Source: Fodinibius sp. Rm-B-1B1-1 | GTDB taxonomy: Bacteria; Bacteroidota; Rhodothermia; Balneolales; Balneolaceae | DNA length: 64,000 nucleotides | Reading direction: 5' to 3' | Assembly: GCF_038594945.1 (NCBI RefSeq) | Contig: NZ_JBCFYD010000002.1 | Coordinates: 1-64,000 of the forward strand | Part shown: positions 39,903-47,800 of the stretch, piece by piece | Numbering within the stretch: position 1 is the first letter of the stretch | Layout of the letters: each line of letters starts with the position of its first letter | Notes under the pieces: model-generated | Database searches by the model: none | What the model was told of the DNA's origin: nothing | What the model saw: the letters and a program-made list of their open reading frames with translations, nothing else | Program-made: the position numbers and the translations under genes

Positions 39903-40163
39903 ATGGTATCATCACAGAGTAGAATTCTTCAAAACCTAAAAACTTTGGGAGATATGATGACGATACTTTTGGAAGATAAACTTGATGAATATTATCGTAC
40001 CGGCGAATACAAAGGGTTTTACGAAGTTATTGAACATGATCGAGGGAATATGACGCACCTTACACTTTCAGATGGGGTGCAGGAAATATCAGCTTCCGGC
40101 ATGTTTAAAAGTGATGCCTTGCAACGAATCTTTCATCAAATTGATAGCGTCCGATCAAACTAA
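39903..40163 (+). CDS. Small hypothetical protein, 86 residues
   Basis: Not recognised. The protein is soluble and mixed alpha/beta in composition: it starts MVSSQSRILQNLKTLGDMMT, has an acidic helix (ILLEDKLDEYYRTGEYKGFY), and ends RIFHQIDSVRSN. It has an ATG start and a sensible amino-acid mix, but no clear ribosome binding site. It lies alone between a terminator hairpin and a stretch of gene relics. Confidence 0.55.
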   Translation: MVSSQSRILQNLKTLGDMMTILLEDKLDEYYRTGEYKGFYEVIEHDRGNMTHLTLSDGVQEISASGMFKSDALQRIFHQIDSVRSN

Positions 40164-40273
40164 GTGCCGGGCAGACATATTATTACATTTAGGGTGAATG
40201 TAAACCAGCTTCTTGAATGTTAAATTCTTGACGTCCAGTTTGAATATAGTCTGGTAGGGTATGTTGGGGCAGA
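40164..40273. other. Short gap before the sulfatase relic
   Basis: No gene or repeat recognised; about 110 bases between the small hypothetical gene and the relic. Confidence 0.3.
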
Positions 40274-40438
40274 TTATCTCGATGCCATGGGCACGCCTAC
40301 TTGTTTTGCTGTCTTCTTCATGCTACTTCGTATTTGTTTGACGATCTCAGGATAATCTTTAGCCCTGTTAAAGCGCTCTTCGGGATCTGGTTTGAGATTT
40401 AAAAGCTGTGCTTTTTTGGAAGCTAACCACACTGAATC
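40274..40438 (-). pseudogene. Sulfatase C-terminal relic
   Basis: On the minus strand 54 codons end in a stop at 40274-40276. They contain AQLLNLKPDPEERFNRAKDY then PEIVKQIRSSMKKTAKQ, the usual C-terminus of FCB-group sulfatases (LYDLxxDPxExxNLAxxxPE, then a last helix). Directly upstream in frame there is a stop codon (40439-40441) and no start, so the catalytic domain is gone. The catalytic Cys/Ser signature is nowhere nearby. It is a remnant of a deleted arylsulfatase-like gene. An intact sulfatase should be about 450-550 residues. Confidence 0.72.
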
Positions 40439-40563
40439 TTACCCTATAAGTCAGGATCAGACAGAAATTATTTCTGATTCTCAGCGCTCATTTATACAGC
40501 TGGATCCTTCACAACCCGAATGCCGGATGGGTTTGAACCGTGAAATAGCTAATAAATCTTAGT
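40431..40563 (+). pseudogene. Unidentified C-terminal gene relic
   Basis: A plus-strand frame with no start runs to a TAG near 40561-40563 and encodes SQDQTEIISDSQRSFIQLD and PSQPECRMGLNREIANKS. Composition and codon use look protein-like, and the frame begins exactly where the sulfatase relic breaks off. I do not recognise the family. The most economical reading is the 3' end of a gene that was once divergent from the sulfatase. Chance open frame is the alternative. Confidence 0.4.
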
Positions 40564-40618
40564 TCAATGTTATTGGAAGTGTAACAGATAGAAATTTCTG
40601 TGTGACGAGAGTGCTTTC

Positions 40619-40993
40619 CTATCCAGAGATGTGCTTGTCGTAATGCTGGCCATGTTGCGTCTTTTTAGCATGACGAGTTAATTTAGAAAATCCATGTCCC
40701 AGCAAGGCCAGTGAGATTCCAAATGCAGAAAACAAACCTACCAAGAATCCGCTTAGGCTGATGATTTCAAAGTATTTTAATAATAACAAGCTAACCACCA
40801 TCAGCACATAATAGCTCAAAAACTTATCAAACATCCAGCTAAATACGGAGGCATTGAAACGGGTTTCTGATTTAGCCGATTCTGAATGAGTCTCATCAAA
40901 ATTTTGAACAGCTGTACGACCCATATTGTCCCCTCTGTCTGTAACTGGATTTGCTGTAAAAACAGCTTCGTTATGCTTGTTGATCGTCGCCAT
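40619..40993 (-). CDS. Small membrane protein, hypothetical
   Basis: A 124-residue protein. The first 45 residues are polar and Asn/Ser/Glu-rich (cytosolic). Two hydrophobic segments follow: YYVLMVVSLLLLKYF and ISLSGFLVGLFSAFGISLAL. The tail is His/Lys-rich (HAKKTQHGQHYDKH). No family recognised. It is transcribed alone, toward the relics. Confidence 0.6.
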   Translation of the reverse strand: MATINKHNEAVFTANPVTDRGDNMGRTAVQNFDETHSESAKSETRFNASVFSWMFDKFLSYYVLMVVSLLLLKYFEIISLSGFLVGLFSAFGISLALLGHGFSKLTRHAKKTQHGQHYDKHISG

Positions 40994-41460
40994 AATTTTG
41001 CCCTGCCCCCAAATACTTGGTTAAAAGTATATATTGCCAACAGATTCTTTATCGACGATGATAAAAGTTAGTTAATGAATATTAGAAAAAATTAACATTA
41101 TCAAATTTTGCTGGAATTAGGCGATGGCGTGGGGGTAGTAGATACTTGTTGCAAGGCTGGAGATGAAGAAACCAAAACGGACGTAAGTTTAAAGTTGAGG
41201 TATTATATTTTTTGGCAGTCAATGGTAGGTGGGTGATTAAGTTACTAAGTAACAGAGTATGAAGTTTAAGTGCAATGAAGGCTGATGGCGGTTGAACTAC
41301 TAACCGAAGTTGTCTTTTCGACTGGAGGCTGTAGGGGTCAGCCGGAATGGAGAAATCTTAGTTGGAAGAAGTGTTGATGTATAATACAATAGGTGTAGAG
41401 GGCCATTTACTCTTGTAATTCATCCAATCCCCAACCGGGGGTGCGAGCCATAAAAAGTAC
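40994..41460. other. Non-coding gap with one interspersed-repeat copy
   Basis: No supported gene. Bases 41311-41359 (CTTTTCGACTGGAGGCTGTA, then GGGGTCAGCCGGAATGGAGA and AATCTT) look like a degenerate copy of an intergenic repeat; a related form is at 42750-42799. A short hairpin ATCCCC-AACC-GGGGGT is at 41427-41442, just after the stop of the next minus-strand gene. Confidence 0.4.
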
Positions 41461-41676
41461 TTACTTGGTTTTTGGAGCTCCAGATTTCGTTTGGTCCATA
41501 AGTTTGTCCAAAGTATAGTATACAGGACAAAATCCGGTAAACATGCTCATAATTTGAAGTATGGCTACGGCTCCAGCCAGATATAGCCACTGTAAATTGA
41601 CGGTGGTTGCCAGGATGATACTTAGCAGGTAAATCATTCCTACAATACCATCGTGGAGTTTGGTTCTGTTATTCAT
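41461..41676 (-). CDS. DUF2892/YgaP-like small membrane protein
   Basis: A 71-residue protein with two membrane spans (VGMIYLLSIILATTV and WLYLAGAVAILQIMSMF) and the family ending TGFCPVYYTLDKL. The same segment forms the C-terminal membrane part of the rhodanese YgaP in E. coli. Free-standing copies occur widely with sulfur- and stress-related genes; the function of the isolated protein is unknown. It follows an 81-residue gene after 49 bases on the same strand. Confidence 0.75.
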   Translation of the reverse strand: MNNRTKLHDGIVGMIYLLSIILATTVNLQWLYLAGAVAILQIMSMFTGFCPVYYTLDKLMDQTKSGAPKTK

Positions 41677-41725
41677 CTTGTGTTAGATCTTTTTGATTAT
41701 GATTGTGATAAAAAATTATTAGTTG

Positions 41726-41971
41726 TTACGGCAATGCCAGTATTTCAATTTCTGCTTCATAATAAAGTTGTCCATCTTCGAAATGGATATTACCGGCGGT
41801 TACTTCAAATATTTCCCCTTTTTGTATGGGACTCAATGATTTCAAAAATGTCGTTTGGGAAGTGGGAAGACCGCCTTCGTTTTCCCATTGCTCGAGATTG
41901 TTCAAGTCGGTGGCCGACAGTGAAGGTACATCCAATTTAATTTTGAGATTTCGGATGAGCGTTTTTCTCAT
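41726..41971 (-). CDS. Hypothetical protein, 81 residues
   Basis: Not recognised. An acidic, soluble protein: MRKTLIRNLKIKLDVPSLSA is followed by an amphipathic segment and a beta-rich C-terminus (EIFEVTAGNIHFEDGQLYYE). It is only 12 bases downstream of the DUF892 gene, so the two are very probably co-transcribed. A role with the DUF892 protein is inference. Confidence 0.6.
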   Translation of the reverse strand: MRKTLIRNLKIKLDVPSLSATDLNNLEQWENEGGLPTSQTTFLKSLSPIQKGEIFEVTAGNIHFEDGQLYYEAEIEILALP

Positions 41972-41983
41972 GGCATATCGGGT

Positions 41984-42538
41984 TTAAGCTTCGGGAGTTG
42001 ACGGGGTTTGTATCTTTTTAATAATAGCCGACCACTTTGCATCGGGATTAATTTGGTTTTCGGCAAGGTCACTAAGACCCATATCGGCGCGCTTTTCTTC
42101 TCGGAGTGTATCCAATAGTAATTCAGCAATATCATGTCGATGAAGGGTTTTGGCATAGGCAATAGCAGTTCCATACCCTGCCATCTCGTAATGATTGATA
42201 TGCTGTATAGCAGTGATTACCGCCGCGTCGCGAACTTCCTTATTAATGCATCGATCGGCTAATTTTTTTGACTCTTTGATCAGTCCTTTGATACCATCAC
42301 ATGATTCGCCTTCCGCATCTTCATTTAGTATCTCAAAAATTTCCAGAATTCTCCGCGCCTGACGTTTGGTCTCTTTAAGGTGGAAGGACAGAAATTCGAT
42401 GAGTTCAAACGATACAGCAACATTACTTTGAGATTCTAAAAAAGTGATTTGTTGTAGTTCGCCATCATATAAATCTCGTAATTGTTCGACCATCAAATCA
42501 TAGAGGTCAAAAATGTCTTTCTGAGCTAAAATAGCCAT
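41984..42538 (-). CDS. DUF892 (YciF-like) ferritin-fold protein
   Basis: A 184-residue protein that matches the YciE/YciF family: DIFDLYDLMVEQLRDLYDGE at the N-terminus, a second helix with FLSFHLKETKRQARRI, a third with AAVITAIQHINHYEMAGYGT and a fourth ending LLLDTLREEKRADMGLSDLA. The regularly spaced Glu and His residues (ELIEF, HHxExAxY-type) form a di-metal site in homologues. Family members are induced by osmotic, stationary-phase or biocide stress, and their precise substrate is unknown. It leads a three-gene minus-strand unit with two small genes. Confidence 0.88.
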   Translation of the reverse strand: MAILAQKDIFDLYDLMVEQLRDLYDGELQQITFLESQSNVAVSFELIEFLSFHLKETKRQARRILEIFEILNEDAEGESCDGIKGLIKESKKLADRCINKEVRDAAVITAIQHINHYEMAGYGTAIAYAKTLHRHDIAELLLDTLREEKRADMGLSDLAENQINPDAKWSAIIKKIQTPSTPEA

Positions 42539-42998
42539 GGTTCATGAGGGCTATAGGTGGAAGTATTATTGATCCGGTATATTTAAAGTGCAATCCTTTA
42601 TAATATATGATAGACAGTTTTTGGTGTTGGTAAGATCTTGGAGGGGCTATTTTGTAAGGAGAAGGTGGGTTTATTTGTAGGAGGGGTTCGGGCTACCTTT
42701 TTGTTGCCTTCCACGGAGGTCTTTCGCCGGTTGTCAAAACAATGGTGATGTCATTCTGAGGGAAACAAGTGATAATGAGTGGACTCAAAGAATCTCCCTG
42801 AAATTGCCTGCGTAGGTTTGGGTGACCAGTATACGTTATATGCTACGTACAAGTTATGCTATAGGGCATACTCCATACAACTGCCGCAAGTTTTAAACTT
42901 GTGGCATTACATGAAATAATTAACAAAAAGGGATTTCCCTACAGCGTTTTCATGGGGATTTCTATAGCTTACAAGAAATTCCAATAACTCTCGAAATT
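42539..42998. other. Non-coding gap with repeat copies
   Basis: No gene supported. It contains a probable intergenic repeat (42750-42799, starts GTCATTCTGAGGGAAACAAG and ends AAGAATCTCC) and a near-perfect 25-base palindrome at 42882-42906. It is the divergent upstream region of the DUF892 unit and the following membrane protein, so promoters are expected here. Confidence 0.4.
42882..42906. repeat. 25-base palindrome, REP-like
   Basis: TGCCGCAAGTTT (42882-42893) is complementary to AAACTTGTGGCA (42895-42906) with one G-U pair and a single central base. Palindromes of this form (CCGCAAGTTTxAAACTTGCGG) are characteristic of REP families mobilised by REP-associated tyrosine transposases; no transposase is present in the window. 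Confidence 0.5.
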
Positions 42999-43298
42999 AT
43001 GGAAACTCTATCTGCCACAACACTTTTCTGGTTGCTAACAATGGGAGCTACAGTAGGTTGGGTAGTCAGCTATTTTATCAAGTACGAAGGTATTTCGTTG
43101 AAGGCTAATATCATTTGGGGGATGGCAGGTGCTGTTTCTACCGGCATTTGTGGCCTCTATCTAAACCTCAGTGGAATATTGATGTTTGCTTTCTTAGGAA
43201 CCCTGGCCATTCTCTTTTTAGCAAATGTATTTCACTTACATCACGTAGAAGATTTAACCGGTGATATTGATCGGGGAATGCGAATTAAAGAGAAGTGA
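42999..43298 (+). CDS. Small three-span membrane protein, hypothetical
   Basis: A 99-residue protein with three predicted spans: LFWLLTMGATVGWVVSYFI, NIIWGMAGAVSTGICGLYL and ILMFAFLGTLAILFLANVF. A short charged cytosolic tail follows (HLHHVEDLTGDIDRGMRIKE). The length and glycine distribution recall GlsB/YeaQ transglycosylase-associated proteins, but the match is loose. Function unknown. Confidence 0.65.
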   Translation: METLSATTLFWLLTMGATVGWVVSYFIKYEGISLKANIIWGMAGAVSTGICGLYLNLSGILMFAFLGTLAILFLANVFHLHHVEDLTGDIDRGMRIKEK

Positions 43299-43372
43299 TT
43301 GGGCAATTTAAGTGCCTTAATGACAGAGGGACAAAGTTTTTAAGCCTGCCGGGTTATGGGGCAACAGGGGAG

Positions 43373-43618
43373 TTATTTTGACATAGTACTTACTTCTTGT
43401 TCTTGCTGGGGTTCGTTTTCTTGTTCCAACCATAGATCTACATCAGTATCAAAGACAGTTGCCAGGTGGTGCGCACGAAGTTTTGTGATGGATAGTTCCC
43501 GGTCCAGCAATCCCTGCACTTCAGCTAAGGGCATGCCCGATATGTCTGAAAATTCACGGGGAGAAATATTTTGTTCGTCTAAATAATGTTTAAAGAGCTC
43601 CGAAGGGGATTGATGCAT
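43373..43618 (-). CDS. HigA-like helix-turn-helix protein (orphan)
   Basis: An 81-residue XRE-type regulator resembling HigA/VapI antitoxins: SPSELFKHYLDEQNISPREF is followed by the HTH helices (EFSDISGMPLAEVQGLLD), then the short LSITKLRAHHLATVFDTDVD and the Trp-containing WLEQE. The C-terminus is Glu/Gln-rich. No HigB/RelE-like toxin frame is found on either side. It may be a solitary transcriptional regulator or the remains of a toxin-antitoxin pair. Confidence 0.7.
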   Translation of the reverse strand: MHQSPSELFKHYLDEQNISPREFSDISGMPLAEVQGLLDRELSITKLRAHHLATVFDTDVDLWLEQENEPQQEQEVSTMSK

Positions 43619-43784
43619 AGTTTTGAAGGGTTTCTTATTGCAATGTGCTTTTGATGAAAGCAGTTGTGTGCATATTTACTTTGGGGTACGATTATAACCC
43701 CTGATATTGGGAAATGTTTCAGGCTATATCGTTATGATATGAGCCTGTGTGGCAGAAAGGGGATATTGTACGTTTCTTGATGAA

Positions 43785-43813
43785 ATAAAAAAGCCCGCTA
43801 TAAAAGCGGGCTT
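43785..43813 (-). terminator. Terminator of the cold-shock gene
   Basis: On the minus strand AAGCCCGCT pairs with AGCGGGCTT (43813-43805 with 43799-43791), nine pairs, and is followed by TTTTATTT. It lies about 30 bases after the csp stop. Confidence 0.9.
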
Positions 43814-43841
43814 AAAGATACCAAAATATATTGGCTAAAAC

Positions 43842-44060
43842 TTACTTATAATCAAGACTAACTACTTCAATAGCACTCAGTCCTTTATCAGTTTCTTCGA
43901 CGTCGAATTCAACGTTTTCGCCGTCTTCCAAACCTTGATTATAGTCTAAATTTTCTACGTTGTTGCGATGGACGAATACATCTTTCGTTCCGTCCTCAGG
44001 TTCGATAAATCCGTATCCTTTTTCAACGTCGAACCATTTAACTTTACCTTGTTGTGTCAT
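43842..44060 (-). CDS. Cold-shock domain protein (CspA family)
   Basis: A 72-residue single cold-shock domain: GKVKWFDVEKGYGFIEPEDG carries RNP1 (KGYGFI), and DVFVHRNNV is RNP2. It binds single-stranded RNA and DNA and acts as an RNA chaperone. The upstream gap of 266 bases would allow the long 5' leader usual for csp genes, but no cold-box motif could be identified. It is closed by an intrinsic terminator. Confidence 0.95.
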   Translation of the reverse strand: MTQQGKVKWFDVEKGYGFIEPEDGTKDVFVHRNNVENLDYNQGLEDGENVEFDVEETDKGLSAIEVVSLDYK

Positions 44061-44326
44061 GTATACTAAATATATTGTGTTATAACACCTTAGGGATTTC
44101 CTAAAAGAGAAGTATATCGTAAGATAATTCTATCTTGGAATCTCAATTCTAAGGTGGGAATTAAAATTATATTTAAAGATATCGTTTTGTAATTGGAATG
44201 TCCACAACCAAAATGGTCATCAAACAGGAACGAATTTTAGAATTACCAAATAATTCTTTTATTGGATTTGCAAACAGACGCAGCCTTCCGGTTGTAATAA
44301 ACAGATAACAAAGTCAGGGAGCAGTA

Positions 44327-44851
44327 TTGAGTAGCTTTAAGACAATTCTTGCCATAGGGATCATTATTCTCACAGGTATCGGCTGGTATTTATTTTCTTC
44401 AACCAATTCCAATTCTGATCCGCAAGCTTCAAGTCAGTCAATTGTAAATATCGATAGCCTGGAAATATCAGAACGACCCGTAATTACAACGCAACCCAAG
44501 GCTGATACCGTTGACAGCATTGCCCCACAAGTCAGAGAAGAATTGGCGCCGGGTACTGTCCTCTTAAGGGGAAAGGTTGTACACACAGCTGATGAGCAAA
44601 ATCCGAATCAGAAAATAACAATTACAGTACAGGAGGTGCTGGGATATGGGGCTTCAGCATCCCCGGTGGGAACGGGTGAAACGTTGGATGTGAACGTGCA
44701 AAAAGAATGGAGGAATGATCAAGAATTTAAGGCTTTAATAGTGAAGGGAGAGGTAGTTGCCATGGTACTTTCTTCGGAAGGGGATATGAATTTTGGGGAG
44801 AAGGAAAGTCGCAAAAGCTGGACGCTTATCGAATTAAAACCTAACAAATAG
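44327..44851 (+). CDS. Hypothetical exported or anchored protein, TTG start
   Basis: A 174-residue protein of unknown family. The TTG start at 44327 is supported by AGGGAG at 44314-44319, seven bases upstream. It has one N-terminal membrane segment (ILAIGIIILTGIGWYLF) followed by a Ser/Asn/Asp-rich linker (about residues 28-75) and a beta-rich C-terminal domain (GTVLLRGKVVHTADEQNPNQ, VLGYGASASPVGTG, KESRKSWTLIELKP), plausibly an OB-like or Ig-like fold. It is only six bases upstream of the large type IX-tailed protein, so the two are co-transcribed and may work together. Confidence 0.7.
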   Translation: MSSFKTILAIGIIILTGIGWYLFSSTNSNSDPQASSQSIVNIDSLEISERPVITTQPKADTVDSIAPQVREELAPGTVLLRGKVVHTADEQNPNQKITITVQEVLGYGASASPVGTGETLDVNVQKEWRNDQEFKALIVKGEVVAMVLSSEGDMNFGEKESRKSWTLIELKPNK

Positions 44852-44857
44852 TAGGGT

Positions 44858-47800
44858 ATGTTACGCAGCAAGAAAGTCATCTTTGGTATTACTGTTTTTA
44901 TCATCTTAATAATAGCTGCTGTAGGAACGTGGTATGGTGGGGGCTGGGAGTATTCGGCTATCTATATTGCGGAAAGTTCTACCAAGCTTGATCCTGTGGA
45001 GAAGAAAAGGGCACGGACTGATTACTTTTTTAATCTGCTTCGTGATCCTGCAACCAATAGCATCCCCGAAAATATACGGTCACGAGAATTGAATCATGCG
45101 CAGCAGTTGCGCGGCGGTAGGGGTTTGCGAAAGTCAGGCTCGGCAAGTATGCAGCAGGTGGGGGATATCAGCTGGCATTTAGCTGGTCCTGTGGATTTGG
45201 GCGGACGTACCCGGGCGCTGGCGTTTGATCGGCGCAATGCGGATATCGTTTTGGCTGGTGGAGTCTCCGGGGGAATGTGGAAGAGTATCGACGGTGGTAA
45301 TACCTGGCAGTTAAAAACCGATCCCAACCAGGATATGAGCGTAACCAGCGTGGCACAAGATCCTACCGAGCCGGATACCTGGTATTATGCGACGGGCGAA
45401 CTTCGAGGAAATTCGGCAGGAGATCGTGGGGGCAGGGCCTCCTATTTTGGTACCGGTATCTATAAATCGACCGATAACGGGGAAAGCTGGTCTCGGCTTT
45501 CATCAACGGAGGATACGGATATTGCCTGGAATAGTGAGTTTGATTTTATATCGCGGATTATAGTAAACCCGGTGAACGGCGATGTTTATTTCGCTGCCAA
45601 TGGTGGGGCAATTTATCGATCAACAAATGGGGGCGGTTCTTTTTCAAATGTGTTGGGTAATTTAGGTGGTCACCGTTATGCCGATGTAATTGTGAACAAA
45701 AACGGAACGTTACTGGCCGCTCTTTCTGAAAGGGGGGCGGGGGCAATACAGACCGATAATCCTGGTATTTATCGTTCTACGGACGATGGTCAAAGTTGGA
45801 TCGATGTGACGCCTTCTGATTTTCCCGCCACGCACGATCGTACGTACCTTGCATTTGCACCGTCGGCTCCCGATACGGCCTACGCCTTTACCTATGAAGG
45901 ATCGGGTTCGGGATCGAATGAAAATATCAGCTTTTTTATGATGGACTTTGCAAACGATGCAAGTGAGGATCGATCGGGTAACCTGCCGGATTTTGGAAAC
46001 CCGGTAGGATTTGTGAATACTCAGTTCAACTATAATATGGTGATGGCGGTAAAGCCCGACGACCCCGATTTGGTGGTGATAGGCACAACCAACTTGTTTC
46101 GGTCACGTGATGGGTTTGCAACCACTCCCGCCGGGGGTTACGATAATTCCGATATCAATCAAAAACAAGAATTTTGGGTTGGCGGTTACGACCCTGCCAA
46201 TAATGTAAGCCAGTATCCCAATCAGCATCCCGATCAACATGTGCTGGTTTTTCAGCCCAATGATCCCAATACTTTGTGGGCGGGTCATGATGGCGGATTA
46301 AGTGCTACGACTGATATAACCGCTGCTCCGGTAAGTTGGGAGGATAAGGATGAGGGATATGTTACGGGACAGTTTTATACGGTAGAGATTCCCGACGAGT
46401 CGGGAGATGATCGGTATTTGGGTGGCACCCAGGATAATGGGACGCCCTTTTTCCGCTTTGATGAGTCTAATTCACAGGCGACCACCATAGAAGATATATC
46501 GAGCGGCGATGGAAGTTATGCGCATTGGGGCACTGACTACGCCTATGTATCTTCTCAAATGGGAAATGTTTTGCGACTGACAATTGAATCGGATGGCAGC
46601 ATTACTTCTCCCTACGAGGCTCCTACAGGAACGTGGAGTTTTGTACAGCCATCAGGGGCCACAAATCAGCTCTTTGTACATCCCTATGCCGTTGATCCCA
46701 ATGATGATACTATCATGTATTATCCTGGCGGCACTACGATGTGGCGAAATACTGAAATGGATGAAATATCGAATTATAATCAAGGGAGTACGACGACTGG
46801 ATGGGAAAGCTTTGAAGGGACATCTTCAACAGGATATACCATTTCTACGCTTGAGGTAACGAGCATGAGTCCTTCAGATCGCCTGTATTATGGGGCGTCT
46901 TCCTCTACCGGAACACCTGAAATCTTTAGGTTAAATAATGCTTCGACCTCTGACACGCCTACCGAGATATCTATTGGAGGTGCGTCAGCCGGAGCCTATG
47001 TACACGATATTGCGGTCAATCCACTTGATGGTGATGAGGTAATTGCAGTGATGTCCAATTATAGTATCACCGGATTATATCATTCGCTGGATGCGGGTAA
47101 TAGCTGGACGGCTATTGAGGGCAACTTAGAGGGGGATTCTCAAGATCCGGGACCTTCGTTACGAGATGCGGAGATTCTGCCAACGGAGGAAGGTAATATA
47201 TATTTAGTGGGTACGAGCACTGGTATCTATACTACGATGACACTCGATGGAAATTCGACCAGCTGGCAGCGAACATCTGATGATGGTTCTCCTGAAAGTA
47301 TAGGATATTCGGTGGTGGAATACCTGGACGTGCGTCCTTCTGATGGAACTATTGCCGTTGGTAGCCATGGACGAGGAATATTTGTAGGACGGGCGGAAGT
47401 AGGGGATGTGGTTGTTGAACAACTACCTGTTATTGAGGATACCCTTGAGGTTGTTGATGATTGGCAATTGGTGGGATCTCCGATGACCTCAGATGCAGGT
47501 GCTGAACCCGGTTCGGACTTGCAGCTGTATGAATATTCTGGAACATACAAGTCGGTCGCCAACATATCTTCCCATAAGGGATACTGGACGAAAAGTAGCT
47601 CTGGTTCTGAGATTTCCTATAGTGGTGAAGCGGATACCGCAGCAACTATTGCCCTTGAGAAAGGATGGAATCTGATTGGCGGGGTTGCTGATACAGTTGG
47701 AATTTCGGCCATCAGCGATCCTAATAGTATTTTAAGTTCGGCTGATATATTTGAATACAGCGAAGGAAGCTATCAGTCGGCATCCGATGTAAAATCTTTT

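Noticed and set aside
41311-41359. Considered as a CRISPR repeat because of short repeated motifs nearby.
   Set aside because: There are no regularly spaced identical repeats, no spacers and no cas genes in the window.
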